A DNA stretch of 64,000 nt from Holophagaceae bacterium. Lineage in GTDB: Bacteria > Acidobacteriota > Holophagae > Holophagales > Holophagaceae. Shown here in pieces: positions 35,082 to 44,895 of the stretch. Under the pieces are notes generated by a model. The model had not been told where the DNA came from. It saw only the letters and a program-made list of their open reading frames with translations, and searched no databases. Every line of letters begins with the position of its first letter. Positions within the stretch are counted from its first letter, which is position 1. The stretch spans positions 124,001-188,000 of the forward strand of contig JADKJH010000001.1 of the NCBI GenBank assembly GCA_016722505.1, read 5' to 3'. The translations under genes were made by a program, and so were the position numbers.

Positions 35082-35783
35082 ATGCTGCATCTCCGCCCTT
35101 CCGATTATCGTGTCATGCCCTGGAAGGACGGGGGCGGAAGCACCACAGAGATCGCCATCGAACCTGAGGGAGCCAGCCTTTCGGATCCATTTGTTTGGCG
35201 TGTCAGCTCGGCAAGGGTGGATGCTTCCGGCCCCTTCTCCCGCTTCCCTGGGTACGTGCGCTCACTGGTGTTGCTGGAAGGGGCTGGGCTGCTGCTGGAC
35301 ATTGAGGGGATTGAGGGGATTGAGGGGATTGAGGGGATTGAGGGGATTGAGAGGACCGGGACAACCGATAGGAAAGCCCGCCAGCGCTTAAAAGATATCC
35401 GGCTTCCAGTGGTTTTCTCCGGTGCTCACCATGTGAACGCAACGCTCATCCAAGGGCCGTGCGTGGATTTCGGAGTCATCAGCGATCCGAGCCGGGTGAG
35501 AGTGGCGATCGAGGTGGTCATCTTGGGGCAAGAGGAAACATCGTTCACCCTGGCCCCCACCACCCTGCTCTTCGCACCTCGCGGATTCGTCCAAGTGGAC
35601 CCTTCCGGTATTGAACTCGGCCCCAGGGAATCCCTCTATTTCAAAGACGTTTCCACAGCGGCCCAAAACATGACGCTTACCCTTCGGAGCGGTGTACTGG
35701 ACACACCGCTCATAGCCGTCATGCTTTGGCCTCTTTCACCCCATCAAGAAGCAACCCAATCCCAGGAAATTACCCATGGCTGA
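35082..35783 (+). CDS. HutD/Ves family protein
   Basis: A 233-residue cupin-type protein. LRPSDYRVMPWKDGGGSTTE is the family N-terminus (the W-K-N/D-G-G-G motif), followed by WRVSSARVDASGPFSRFPGY and LVLLEGAGLLLDIEG. HutD proteins accompany histidine-utilisation genes in some bacteria and bind small ligands. Residues 74-91 hold an extra tripeptide repeat, Ile-Glu-Gly five times plus one Ile-Glu-Arg, from a 9-bp DNA repeat, placed in a loop after the strand LLLD. The C-terminal half is normal. The stop overlaps the next gene start by 8 bases. Confidence 0.75.
   Translation: MLHLRPSDYRVMPWKDGGGSTTEIAIEPEGASLSDPFVWRVSSARVDASGPFSRFPGYVRSLVLLEGAGLLLDIEGIEGIEGIEGIEGIERTGTTDRKARQRLKDIRLPVVFSGAHHVNATLIQGPCVDFGVISDPSRVRVAIEVVILGQEETSFTLAPTTLLFAPRGFVQVDPSGIELGPRESLYFKDVSTAAQNMTLTLRSGVLDTPLIAVMLWPLSPHQEATQSQEITHG
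35301..35354 (+). repeat. 9-bp minisatellite inside hutD
   Basis: ATTGAGGGG occurs five times in perfect tandem (35301-35345), then once as ATTGAGAGG (35346-35354). The unit is three codons, so any change in copy number keeps the frame. Confidence 0.95.
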
Positions 35784-36630
35784 GCTAGGCATCTGGAGCG
35801 ACTTGACCCTCATCCGAATGACCCCTCAGGGCGCGTCTCTGGATGGAGGTGAGTTAGGCGAGGTTTTTCTCCCGTTGGACCAAGCTCCAGCCGGTTGCAT
35901 GGCCGGCCAGGCCATAGCGGCATTCTTGTACCTGGACAATGAAGGGCGTCTTAACGCAACCACCCGGAAGCCGCTGGCGCAGCGGGGCGAAGTGGCCAAC
36001 CTGAAAATCGCCACAGTGAATAAGCTCGGCGCTTTCCTGGCTTGGGGCCTGCCCCAAAACCTGTTCTTGCCCTGGAAGGAAGTAAAACGGGAGCAGAAGC
36101 ACCTGATCCAGGAAGGTCAAAAAATCATGGTGGTTCTCTTCACAGATGAGGATGGCCGGATGAATGCCTCCACCCGGTTAGAGGAATTCCTGGGCGATGA
36201 AGCCGAAGGATTTAAGGAAGGCGACAAGGTTTCCCTGGTGATCTGCGACCCAACGGATTTGGGTGTCCGCGTGGTCGTCAACCATCGCTACTGGGGCATG
36301 GTGCACACCAGCGATATTTTCTGCAAGCTCACCCGCGGCGAAATCCGGGATGGCTACATCAAGGCGCTACGCGCCGACCACAAGCTGAATGTCTCCCTCA
36401 GCCCACCTGGATACACCAAGGTTGGCGATATCGCCCAAGGCGTTCTTGATGTCTTGAAACGCCAGGGCGGGTTCATGTCCATCACGGACAAGAGCAGACC
36501 TGAAGAGATCTACGCGTTGTTCGGCATCAGCAAAAAGGTATTCAAGCAAACCCTCGGCGCTCTCTACAAAACCAGGCGCATCGTGATCGGAAATGACGGC
36601 ATCCGCCTGGTCCGGGACGATCCGCGATGA
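35776..36630 (+). CDS. cvfB: CvfB/YitL-type S1 RNA-binding protein
   Basis: A 284-residue protein with repeated OB-fold S1 units and a winged-helix C-terminus. Signature lines are LTLIRMTPQGASLDGG, GEVFLPLDQAPAG, VNKLGAFLAWGLPQNLFLP, KIMVVLFTDEDGRMNAST, and the C-terminal SRPEEIYALFGISKKVFKQT, characteristic of CvfB. The family binds RNA and affects gene expression and virulence in Gram-positive bacteria. It overlaps hutD and the following YgjP-like gene (ATGA overlap), so the three are translated in series. Confidence 0.9.
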   Translation: MAELGIWSDLTLIRMTPQGASLDGGELGEVFLPLDQAPAGCMAGQAIAAFLYLDNEGRLNATTRKPLAQRGEVANLKIATVNKLGAFLAWGLPQNLFLPWKEVKREQKHLIQEGQKIMVVLFTDEDGRMNASTRLEEFLGDEAEGFKEGDKVSLVICDPTDLGVRVVVNHRYWGMVHTSDIFCKLTRGEIRDGYIKALRADHKLNVSLSPPGYTKVGDIAQGVLDVLKRQGGFMSITDKSRPEEIYALFGISKKVFKQTLGALYKTRRIVIGNDGIRLVRDDPR

Positions 36631-37175
36631 AACCTGCGGCGCCCCTCAAATACCTCGGCGCTTATGCCCCGGCTTTACAGGCCCAGGTGTGCGAGCTGAT
36701 CGCCCAGGACCGCTTGGGCGAATACCTCAGCAGCAGGTATCAAGCGACTCACCAAGTTAGTAACGACAAGGCCTTGCGTCTTGCCGCGCTGGAGTTGAAG
36801 GACCGCTTCATGCGCAATACCCCACCGCTCGACAAGGTGGTTTATGACAGCAAGCTTCAAGTGCTCAGGGATGCCCTTGGCACGCACACAACGGTGTCCC
36901 GGGTGCAAGGCCAGCGACTCAAGTCCAGCCGTGAAATTCGCGTGGCGACGGTGTTCCGAGATGCCCCTGCGGAATTCCTGAAGATGATACTCGTCCATGA
37001 ATTAGCGCATCTGAAGGAGAGCGACCACAACAAGGCTTTCTACCAGCTGTGCACCCACATGGCGCCGGATTACCACCAGCTGGAATTGGACCTGCGGCTG
37101 TATCTGACATTTTTGGAATGCGGGAAAGCAAAGAGGACACCCGATCTCCGGCCCTCCGATAAGGGTTTTCAATAG
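36627..37175 (+). CDS. YgjP-like metal-dependent hydrolase
   Basis: A 182-residue protein with LVHELAHLKESDHNKAFYQL, an HExxH zinc site with a further His eight residues on, the arrangement of the YgjP/WLM metallopeptidase-like clan. The C-terminal DYHQLELDLRLYLTFLE is typical. The family is poorly characterised; a proteolytic or amidase role is possible. ATGA overlaps the cvfB stop. The stop is 7 bases inside the end of the convergent M28 gene. Confidence 0.75.
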   Translation: MKPAAPLKYLGAYAPALQAQVCELIAQDRLGEYLSSRYQATHQVSNDKALRLAALELKDRFMRNTPPLDKVVYDSKLQVLRDALGTHTTVSRVQGQRLKSSREIRVATVFRDAPAEFLKMILVHELAHLKESDHNKAFYQLCTHMAPDYHQLELDLRLYLTFLECGKAKRTPDLRPSDKGFQ

Positions 37176-38632
37176 ACCGGCCGGGTCCCGAATCTCGTCG
37201 TCTTCGCCATGACCAGATATTTGATGAGCTTCATCTTGAGCTTGTATGCAGCGAAATCCACAGCCGCGATTTCAGCCTTGGTGAGCTTTTCTACCGCCTC
37301 TAGGATCCCTGCGGCAGCACCGGCGATCTTTGGCAACCGGCTCTCCATCACCCACGAAAAATCGTCCTCCTCGTTCAGCAGGTAGACGGGGTTTGAGATG
37401 AAGTTCACCAGCGGAACGCCCGCCATGTACCAGTCGCCCCCATCGGTCGGCGGGTAAGGACCGAGTGGCCCCTCGGGCGGAAGCAGGAATGCGCGGTCCA
37501 CCTCGTTGTCATGGAGATTGGCGAGGACAACATCAACCATGGCTTGATTGAACGGCAGGAATACGCCCGTGCCTTCAGCAAGGCCGCTTTCCTCCAGCTG
37601 ACCATTTTCACTTTCCACTGCTTCTTTGGCGACATGCTCTACGGTGATTTCCAATGCGACTTTCGGCACAACGTCAATGGCATGGTCCGCAATGAAATGA
37701 CGGGTACCGATGGATCCATAGAAATGGCCCGCAGAAAATAGAACCACGATCTTCCGACGTGGTTTCTTCCCACGGGCGAAATGCCTAGCCAGCGCAAGGA
37801 TGACCGAGCAGCCAGAGGCATCCTCCACCGGAGACACGAAGGGAGAATCGTGGTGGCAATGCAAGACAATGCACTCGTCGGTCTCCCCCGGAATCTCGCC
37901 CACGACATTGTGAGTCACGGATGGACCGCGATGACCGGCGAGTGTCAAACGAACCTTCGCTCCCTGTTCTGCAAGCTGGCGGATCTCCGGGCCATCATCG
38001 CGGCTCACCCAGAAGCCGGGAAGCGGTTTGTCGAGGATGTCCTTTTCCTTGAATCCGTATGGAGCATACATCCGGCAGGAGCCGCCGGGCTGGTCCTTCA
38101 AGATGCCGATGAATCCGACAGCCCCCCGCTCAAACGCCTTGCGGTACAAATGCCATCCGAGCCGCACCCACGTGGCTGGGTGGCGGACATCCTTGAGGGT
38201 GTCCTCCGGGTCGTATTTCCCCATGGAGAATTTGCTGATCAACTCGACATCAAGCAGCGGAAATCCGATTTCAGTGACAACCACTTTGCCTGCCCAGCCA
38301 CCGCGATGCATGAACGCCTCTGAGTCGGCGTAGACCAGGTTCGTTTCAAGCCCGTCTGGGGGAGTGAACCGGCAGTAAGGAATCCACTGGGCGTTGAAAG
38401 CTTTCAGGCCCGCACCCGTATCAATCTCCACCCGCGACTGTTCGGGCTGGAAGGTTTCCACCGGAATCGGTTCCTTGCGAATATTGCTGAGGCCAAATTC
38501 CTTCAGTTTGCCGATGAGATAGTCCTCGTTGGCGAGCCCAGCCGGTGAACCGGCCCGCCTGGGCCCAAACGAGGCCATCTCGCGAATCCAACCCAGCATC
38601 TCGGTGCTTGAAAATGAAGCTTGGTGATCCAT
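37169..38632 (-). CDS. M28-family peptidase with PA-domain insertion
   Basis: A 487-residue zinc peptidase-like protein. The core carries CIVLHCHHDSPFVSPVEDAS (metal-binding H and D), GCSVILALARHFARGKKPRR, VVLFSAGHFYGSIGTRHFIA and TDGGDWYMAGVPLVNF (His/Asp replaced by a D pair). Residues about 110-240 form a PA-like insertion. No signal peptide is seen, unlike most M28 aminopeptidases. The E of a canonical H-x-D/E-E motif is not obvious (SAGHFYG), so activity is uncertain. It is convergent with the YgjP-like gene. Confidence 0.75.
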   Translation of the reverse strand: MDHQASFSSTEMLGWIREMASFGPRRAGSPAGLANEDYLIGKLKEFGLSNIRKEPIPVETFQPEQSRVEIDTGAGLKAFNAQWIPYCRFTPPDGLETNLVYADSEAFMHRGGWAGKVVVTEIGFPLLDVELISKFSMGKYDPEDTLKDVRHPATWVRLGWHLYRKAFERGAVGFIGILKDQPGGSCRMYAPYGFKEKDILDKPLPGFWVSRDDGPEIRQLAEQGAKVRLTLAGHRGPSVTHNVVGEIPGETDECIVLHCHHDSPFVSPVEDASGCSVILALARHFARGKKPRRKIVVLFSAGHFYGSIGTRHFIADHAIDVVPKVALEITVEHVAKEAVESENGQLEESGLAEGTGVFLPFNQAMVDVVLANLHDNEVDRAFLLPPEGPLGPYPPTDGGDWYMAGVPLVNFISNPVYLLNEEDDFSWVMESRLPKIAGAAAGILEAVEKLTKAEIAAVDFAAYKLKMKLIKYLVMAKTTRFGTRPVY

Positions 38633-38681
38633 GGCCGCAATTTCTTAATAGGTGAAAGTGAACAAAAAACCGGGGAGAACC

Positions 38682-39353
38682 CTACCAGCCCGCGGCATGA
38701 AGCTTCTGTCTGGTCACCTCATCGGCGGGTTTGGCCACCAGCCCGCCGCGGGTGTTGAGAAAAAGGTCGAAGCGGCCACCGTCTACCATGGGCAAATAAG
38801 CGCCGCTTCCGTAGTCCGCATCCACGAAGGGCAGCATCCGCGGAAAACGGTGTTTCAGGGTCCACACATCGAACAACGCATCATCATTCAGCCCATGCAC
38901 ACTGCGCATGGCCTCGCGCTCCTGCACGATACTGAGATAGCGTCCGCCGATGCGTTCCAACTGATAGAGCGGTGGAAAGCCAACCAGCTGCGCAGGTACC
39001 TTCCAGCGCACCACCCGTGCGTCCACTTCCCACTGGTCGCCGTGCAGATCCAGCGTGCGTGCCTTGCTGGAAGCGGGAACGAGGGTGACCTGGAAATGCT
39101 GGGGTCCGAGCTGTTTCATGGACAACTGGGCCACCGGAATGTCGTCAGCGAAATGCAGATAGTTGTGCAAGGCCAGCGAGAGTCCACCCAGGACCAACGC
39201 AAGCAGCAGAAACCCTACTCCGAACACGCTCCGCAGAAAGCGGCCCATGCCGTGGGTACGACGAATACCCACCATCAGCAGCACCGCGATGATCAACAGG
39301 AGCAATACCGGGATCAGCAGGATGATGCTGGGACTGAACTGGCTGACCGGCAT
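38682..39353 (-). CDS. Membrane protein, often annotated as cation/multidrug efflux-related
   Basis: A 223-residue protein with two N-terminal helices (IILLIPVLLLLIIAVLLMVG and GVGFLLLALVLGGLSLALHN) and a soluble beta-rich domain (LSMKQLGPQHFQVTLVPASS, LERIGGRYLSIVQEREAMRS). ATG 39353 has GAGAGG ahead. It resembles small proteins sometimes named cation/multidrug efflux pump, but has no transporter fold. Function unknown. The downstream gap to the M28 gene is 49 bases, so they may be co-transcribed. Confidence 0.6.
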   Translation of the reverse strand: MPVSQFSPSIILLIPVLLLLIIAVLLMVGIRRTHGMGRFLRSVFGVGFLLLALVLGGLSLALHNYLHFADDIPVAQLSMKQLGPQHFQVTLVPASSKARTLDLHGDQWEVDARVVRWKVPAQLVGFPPLYQLERIGGRYLSIVQEREAMRSVHGLNDDALFDVWTLKHRFPRMLPFVDADYGSGAYLPMVDGGRFDLFLNTRGGLVAKPADEVTRQKLHAAGW

Positions 39354-39644
39354 GGCTACCTCTCGCGGGGACCAAAGGTTCGACGCAGCAAACGCCCCGC
39401 CCTCAAGCGACTATAGCGCGGCCACAACAACCACTCATGGCAGGAAGACCTAAAATCCAATGGGTTATCAGGGGAATTGAATTACCAAGGATCCGCGGAC
39501 TTCTTGCTCCCGGTTTCAGCAATACTCAGCAATGCCCAACAATGCTCGATGCTCTTCCTTGCCTGATCCAGAAATTCCGCATGAATCATCAGGGTCAAGA
39601 GCGGTGCATAATCGGAACGGTTCCACCACTTCAAGGAGTCAACC

Positions 39645-40226
39645 ATGGCCGCAAAACGCATCCTTATGCTCGTCGGAGATTTCGGCGAGGATTACGAAAT
39701 CATGGTGCCCTTCCAGGCCCTGTTTGCCGTGGGCCATACAGTCCATGCGGTATGCCCGGATAAGAAGGCCGGTGAATCCATCGCCACGGCCATCCACGAT
39801 TTCGAAGGACACCAGACTTATTCAGAAAAGCCAGGCCATCGTTTCACCCTGAATGCGGCCTTTTCGGAGGTGGATCCTGGCCAGTATGATGCCTTGGTGG
39901 TACCCGGTGGCCGCGCTCCGGAATACCTGCGGCTCAATCCAAAGGTGCTGGACATCGTCCGTCATTTCTTTACGGCGAAGAAACCGGTTGCCGCCATCTG
40001 CCACGGGGCTCAACTGCTCGCCGCTGCTGGCGTTCTGGAAGGGCGGACCTGCTCCGCCTATCCCGCCTGCCGCGCCGAAGTGGAAATCGCCAAAGGGAAG
40101 TATGCCGAGATCGCCATCGACGCCGCTGTCACCGACGGGAATCTCGTTACAGCTCCCGCCTGGCCCGCCCACCCTGCGTGGATCGCCCAGTTCCTGCAAG
40201 TGCTGGGAACCCGCATCACGCTCTGA
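39645..40226 (+). CDS. DJ-1/PfpI family protein
   Basis: A 193-residue class I glutamine amidotransferase-like fold: RILMLVGDFGEDYEIMVPFQ, then DALVVPGGRAPEYLRLNPKV, and the nucleophile elbow AICHGAQLLAAAGVLEGRTC with Cys-His. PfpI/YhbO-type proteins act as deglycase/stress hydrolases. Start ATG has AAGGAG upstream. It is 291 bp from the previous gene and followed by a hairpin. Confidence 0.85.
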   Translation: MAAKRILMLVGDFGEDYEIMVPFQALFAVGHTVHAVCPDKKAGESIATAIHDFEGHQTYSEKPGHRFTLNAAFSEVDPGQYDALVVPGGRAPEYLRLNPKVLDIVRHFFTAKKPVAAICHGAQLLAAAGVLEGRTCSAYPACRAEVEIAKGKYAEIAIDAAVTDGNLVTAPAWPAHPAWIAQFLQVLGTRITL

Positions 40227-40320
40227 ACCGAGAAGCTGGAACTTCAATGCCGGTCTACAGTCGGGCTCTAATGATCACGCATCGGTTTGCCGATTTGCCA
40301 ATTTGCCAATTTTTCAATGA

Positions 40321-40346
40321 AGGGCCCGGTAATCCCCGGGTCCTTT
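40321..40346 (+). terminator. Terminator-like hairpin after the PfpI gene
   Basis: Arms AGGGCCCGG and CCGGGTCCT pair except for one G-T wobble, with a short T-run. A run of TTTGCCAA repeats lies just before it (about 40285-40310). Confidence 0.5.
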
Positions 40347-40466
40347 GATTTTCCTGATCGTCAGAACAATTCCTGAAGGGACTGAATAAATTCGAATCCT
40401 GGGCCCACGTCTACCTCAGGTTACGATAGCTACTCAAGCAGCCTCCAGAATCCATCGTCCCCTGCC

Positions 40467-41714
40467 GTGAAGACCACCCAACCAAAGGCAACGTATCCCA
40501 TGGAAGCTCCGTTCCCCGACACCACCCCGACCTACGACACTGGCGAGCCCGGCCCCGCGTCCTCGAATCGCTGGCGGCTATGGTTGGTGGTGGCTGTGGT
40601 GATGATTTTGCTCGCCATCATCCTCATGTCGTGTTCAGCCAAAGGGTCGAAGAGCGGTAGCGCCACCGGGGCTACCCGTGCCGTGCCTGTGGTGGTCGCC
40701 AAGGCTCGGAAAGGCGATATGGCGGTTAGCCTCACGGGCCTCGGCACGGTCACCGCCCTGAACACCGTCACGGTCCGCAGCCGTGTGGACGGGCAACTTG
40801 TAAAGGTCGCCTTCTCCGAAGGCCAGATGGTAAGCCAGGGGGATCTTCTCGCGGAGATTGATCCTCGGCCCTTCCAGGTCCAGCTCATGCAAGCCGAGGG
40901 ACAGCTGGCGAAGGATGAGGCCGCCTTCAAGAATGCCAGCATGGACCAGGAGCGGTTCCGCAGCCTAGTGCAGCAGGGCATCCTTCCCAAGCAACAATTG
41001 GATGCCCAGATCTCCACGGTGAACCAGGTCGAAGGCGCTTTGAAGTCCGACAGAGCCCAGGTGGAAAGCGCCAAACTCAACCTGACCTTCAGCCGCATCA
41101 CAGCACCCATCTCGGGGCGCGTAGGCCTTAGGCTGGTGGATCTCGGCAACATGGTGCGCGCCGCGGATCCCACCGGTCTGGCGGTGATCGCCCCCATCCA
41201 ACCCATCAACGTGGTCTTCACCATTCCCGCGGACAGCATCCAAAAAGTGATGTCGCAGAGCCGGAAAGGGGTCCATCTGTCGGTGGAAGCCTGGGATCGG
41301 GACCTTAAAAACCGCCTCGCCACTGGTTCATTGGCGGCCATTGACAATCAGGTGGACACCACCACCGGCACAGTGCGGCTGAAAGCGCTCTTCGCCAACG
41401 CCGATGCATCCCTTTTTCCGAACCAGTTCGTCAACGCGCGGCTTCAGGTGGATACGGTCCGCGATACCGTGATCGTCCCTACCGCAGCGGTCCAACGCAG
41501 TCCCCAGGGATCGTTTGTCTACACAGTCAAAGGCGACAGCACCGTAGAGATGCGGCCTATCGAAGTACAGGGCACCGAGGGCGACGATACAGCCGTGAAG
41601 CGTGGGCTTGAGGCCGGTGAAATGGTCGTCACTGATGGCCTTGAGAAGCTGCGGCCCGGAAGCAAGGTGAGCCTTCCGAAGCCGGAGAGCGCCACCCCCG
41701 GAAAAGGCAAGTAG
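40467..41714 (+). CDS. mdtA: RND efflux periplasmic adaptor (MdtA-like)
   Basis: A 415-residue membrane fusion protein. A single helix at residues 31-52 (LWLVVAVVMILLAIILMSCS) anchors it. Then the barrel-sandwich/lipoyl part (VVVAKARKGDMAVSLTGLGT, RSRVDGQLVKVAFSEGQMVS), a coiled-coil hairpin (MQAEGQLAKDEAAF to AQVESAKLNLTFSRITAPIS) and the beta-barrel (PIQPINVVFTIPADSI). The adaptor links the two inner-membrane pumps to an outer-membrane TolC-like channel, which is not in the window. Start GTG 40467 or ATG 40500. First gene of a three-gene operon. Confidence 0.9.
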   Translation: MKTTQPKATYPMEAPFPDTTPTYDTGEPGPASSNRWRLWLVVAVVMILLAIILMSCSAKGSKSGSATGATRAVPVVVAKARKGDMAVSLTGLGTVTALNTVTVRSRVDGQLVKVAFSEGQMVSQGDLLAEIDPRPFQVQLMQAEGQLAKDEAAFKNASMDQERFRSLVQQGILPKQQLDAQISTVNQVEGALKSDRAQVESAKLNLTFSRITAPISGRVGLRLVDLGNMVRAADPTGLAVIAPIQPINVVFTIPADSIQKVMSQSRKGVHLSVEAWDRDLKNRLATGSLAAIDNQVDTTTGTVRLKALFANADASLFPNQFVNARLQVDTVRDTVIVPTAAVQRSPQGSFVYTVKGDSTVEMRPIEVQGTEGDDTAVKRGLEAGEMVVTDGLEKLRPGSKVSLPKPESATPGKGK

Positions 41715-41769
41715 CTGTGGGATTGAAGCAGGAGAGATCCCCCCAAGGACCGCAGTCGAGGCGCGGAGC

Positions 41770-44700
41770 ATGAACCCTTCGCGCCCCTTCATCCTGCGGC
41801 CCATCGCGACATCGCTCCTGATGGCGGGGCTGCTGCTGGTGGGGATCCTCGCGTTCCGCCAACTGCCGGTCTCGGCCTTGCCGCAGGTGGACTACCCCAC
41901 CATCCAGGTGGTGACCTTCTATCCGGGCGCCAGTCCCGATGTGATGGCCTCGGCCATCACGGCTCCGCTGGAGCGCCAGTTCGGCCAGCTCCCGGGGCTG
42001 AACCGCATGTCCTCCACCAGCTCCGGCGGCAGTTCCATCATCACGCTGCAGTTCGTGCTGGATTTGAACATCGATGTGGCCGAACAGCAGGTCCAGGCGG
42101 CCGTCAACGCGGCCGGTACCTACCTGCCCCGGGACCTCCCCAATCCGCCCATCTACAGCAAGACCAACCCCGCCGACGCGCCCATCCTCACGCTGGCCCT
42201 CACCTCCAAGACTCTGCCCTTATCGGAAGTGGAGGACTTCGCCGACACGCGCCTGGCCCAGAAGATTTCACAGCTGCCAGGGGTGGGATTGGTCAGCATC
42301 AGCGGCGGCCAAAAACCCGCGGTGCGGATCCAGGCCAACCCGGGCGCCCTGGCCTCCTACGGCCTGACCCTTGGCGATGTCCGCACGGCGGTGGGCCAGA
42401 GCAATGTGAACCAGGCCAAGGGCAGCTTCAACGGCGCCCGCCAGGCCTATTCCATCGGCGCCAACGACCAGCTTCTGACCAGCGATCAATACCGTCCTCT
42501 GGTGGTGGCCTACAAGAATGGCGCGCCGATCATCCTGTCCGACGTGGCCACGGTCATCGACGACGTGGAGAACACCCGGCTGGCGGCCTGGAAGAACACG
42601 ACCCCCGCCGTGATCCTGAATATCCAGCGCCAGCCCGGAGCCAACATCATCGCGGTGGTGGACCGGGTCAAGGAACTGCTGCCCCAGCTCCGGGCCTCCC
42701 TGCCCTCTTCGGTCGAACTCACCACCCTCACGGATCGCACCACCACGATCCGCGCCTCGGTCGAGGATGTGGAATTCACGCTGCTGCTCACCATCGCCCT
42801 GGTGGTGATGGTGATCTTCCTCTTCCTGCGCACCCTGGCGGCCACCATCATCCCCAGCGTGGCGGTGCCATTGTCGCTCGTGGGCACCTTCGGCGTGATG
42901 TACCTGCTGGGCTACAGCCTGAACAACCTCACCCTCATGGCGCTGACGATCTCCACGGGCTTCGTCGTGGACGATGCCATCGTGATGATCGAGAACATCT
43001 CGCGGTACATCGAGGATGGGGACACGCCCCTCCAGGCCGCGCTGAAGGGCTCCGCGCAGATTGGCTTCACCATCCTGGCCCTCACTGTCTCGCTCATCGC
43101 CGTGCTGATCCCGCTGCTCTTCATGGGCGACATCGTGGGCCGGCTCTTCCGCGAATTCGCCGTGACCCTGAGCGTCACGATCCTGGTGTCCGCCGTGGTC
43201 TCGCTGACGCTGACGCCGATGATGTGCGCCAAGCTTCTGCACCATATTCCGCCATCCGAACAGAGCCGTTTCTACCGTTCCTCCGAGCGCGTGTTCCAGC
43301 GGATCATCGCCTTCTACGGACGCACGCTCACCCGGGTGCTCAAGCACCAGACGGCCACCCTCGTCGTGGCGGTCGTCACGCTGGCCTCCACAGTGCTGCT
43401 CTACCTCGCGATTCCCAAGGGCTTCTTCCCGGTGCAGGACACGGGCGTGATCCTCGGCATTTCCGAAGCGCCGCAGTCGGTATCCTTCACGGCCATGGCC
43501 GAACGGCAGCAGACTCTGGCGAAGGTGATCCTCCAGGATCCAGGCGTGGAGAGCCTGTCGTCCTTCATCGGCATCGACGGCACGAACACCACGCTCAACA
43601 GCGGCCGCATCCAGATCAACCTCAAGCCCCTGGACGAGCGCCGCCTGAGCGCCAGCGACATTATCCGTCGGCTGCAGCCCGAGCTCGCCAAGGTCGACGG
43701 GATCAAGCTCTACATGCAGCCCGTGCAGGATCTCACCGTGGAGGACCGCGTCAGCCGCACCCAGTACCAATACACGCTGGAGGACGCCGACGCCAAGGAG
43801 CTGGGGGAATGGGTGCCGCGCTTCGTGGACCGCCTCCAGGCCATTCCGGAACTCCGGGATGTCGCCAGCGACCAGCAGATCTCAGGCCTGCAGGCCCGGA
43901 TCATCCTGGACCGCACCACGGCTTCGCGGCTGGGCATCACGCCCCAGATGCTCGACGACGCGCTCTACGACGCCTTCGGCCAGCGGCAGGTATCCACCAT
44001 GTTCACCCAGCTGAACCAGTACCGCGTCGTGCTGGAGGCCACGCCGGGCCTGCAGCAGCGCCCCGAGGATCTCTCAAATATCTTCGTGCGGTCAGCTTCA
44101 GGCGGAGCCGTTCCTCTCAGCGCTTTTACTCGGATCGAAACCACCACCGCGCCCCTGGCTGTGAACCACCAAGGCCAGTTCCCCACCGCCACCATCTCCT
44201 TCAATCTGGCACCGGGGGTCTCCCTGGGCGATGCCGTGAAGGCCATCCAGAAGGCGCGGACGGAACTCGACCTTCCCCCCAGCATCAAGGCCGGTTTCCA
44301 GGGCACCGCCCAGGCCTTCCGGGCCTCCCTGGTCAACACGCCGCTGCTGATCCTCGCCGCGGTGCTGACGGTCTACATCCTGCTGGGCGTGCTGTACGAA
44401 AGCTACATCCACCCCATCACGATCCTTTCGACCCTGCCCTCGGCGGGAGTCGGCGCACTTTTGTCGCTCATGATGTGCCGCACGGATTTCAGCGTCATCG
44501 CGCTCATCGGCATCATCCTGCTCATCGGCATCGTGGAGAAGAACGCCATCATGATGATCGACTTCGCCTTGGAGGCTGAGCGGCAGCATGGCCTTCCACC
44601 CGAGGAGGCCATCTTCCAGGCTTCGCTCCTGCGCTTCAGGCCCATCATCATGACCACGATGGCGGCCCTCCTGGGCGGTGTGCCCTTGGCCCTGGGATCC

Positions 44701-44895
44701 GGCGTCGGCGCGGAACTGCGGCGTCCCCTCGGCATCGGCATCGTGGGCGGACTCATCTTCAGCCAGGTGTTGACCCTGTACACGACCCCGGTCATCTACC
44801 TGGCCTTCGACCGGCTGTCGCGGCGCTTGCGAGGCCTGAAGACAGCGGCTCCCGACACCGAAGCCGAAGGCCTGATCGCCGGACCCATTCCGTGA
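41770..44895 (+). CDS. mdtB: RND multidrug transporter subunit MdtB-like
   Basis: A 1041-residue HAE1-type RND permease with 12 helices and two large periplasmic loops. The proton relay is visible: Asp-Asp in helix 4 (STGFVVDDAIVMIENI) and Lys in helix 10 (IGIVEKNAIMMIDF). N-terminus MNPSRPFILRPIATSLLMAG. It exports drugs, bile acids or novobiocin-type compounds in enterobacteria as a heteromultimer with MdtC. It overlaps the following gene by 4 bases. Substrate in this organism is unknown. Confidence 0.9.
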   Translation: MNPSRPFILRPIATSLLMAGLLLVGILAFRQLPVSALPQVDYPTIQVVTFYPGASPDVMASAITAPLERQFGQLPGLNRMSSTSSGGSSIITLQFVLDLNIDVAEQQVQAAVNAAGTYLPRDLPNPPIYSKTNPADAPILTLALTSKTLPLSEVEDFADTRLAQKISQLPGVGLVSISGGQKPAVRIQANPGALASYGLTLGDVRTAVGQSNVNQAKGSFNGARQAYSIGANDQLLTSDQYRPLVVAYKNGAPIILSDVATVIDDVENTRLAAWKNTTPAVILNIQRQPGANIIAVVDRVKELLPQLRASLPSSVELTTLTDRTTTIRASVEDVEFTLLLTIALVVMVIFLFLRTLAATIIPSVAVPLSLVGTFGVMYLLGYSLNNLTLMALTISTGFVVDDAIVMIENISRYIEDGDTPLQAALKGSAQIGFTILALTVSLIAVLIPLLFMGDIVGRLFREFAVTLSVTILVSAVVSLTLTPMMCAKLLHHIPPSEQSRFYRSSERVFQRIIAFYGRTLTRVLKHQTATLVVAVVTLASTVLLYLAIPKGFFPVQDTGVILGISEAPQSVSFTAMAERQQTLAKVILQDPGVESLSSFIGIDGTNTTLNSGRIQINLKPLDERRLSASDIIRRLQPELAKVDGIKLYMQPVQDLTVEDRVSRTQYQYTLEDADAKELGEWVPRFVDRLQAIPELRDVASDQQISGLQARIILDRTTASRLGITPQMLDDALYDAFGQRQVSTMFTQLNQYRVVLEATPGLQQRPEDLSNIFVRSASGGAVPLSAFTRIETTTAPLAVNHQGQFPTATISFNLAPGVSLGDAVKAIQKARTELDLPPSIKAGFQGTAQAFRASLVNTPLLILAAVLTVYILLGVLYESYIHPITILSTLPSAGVGALLSLMMCRTDFSVIALIGIILLIGIVEKNAIMMIDFALEAERQHGLPPEEAIFQASLLRFRPIIMTTMAALLGGVPLALGSGVGAELRRPLGIGIVGGLIFSQVLTLYTTPVIYLAFDRLSRRLRGLKTAAPDTEAEGLIAGPIP

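Noticed and set aside
40280..40312. TTTGCCAA-type short repeats before the terminator
   Set aside because: Only two or three units, too few to call a repeat array.
42268..43770. 500-codon open frame antisense to mdtB, and a 451-codon frame at 43224-44579
   Set aside because: Both are shadows of mdtB with biased composition.
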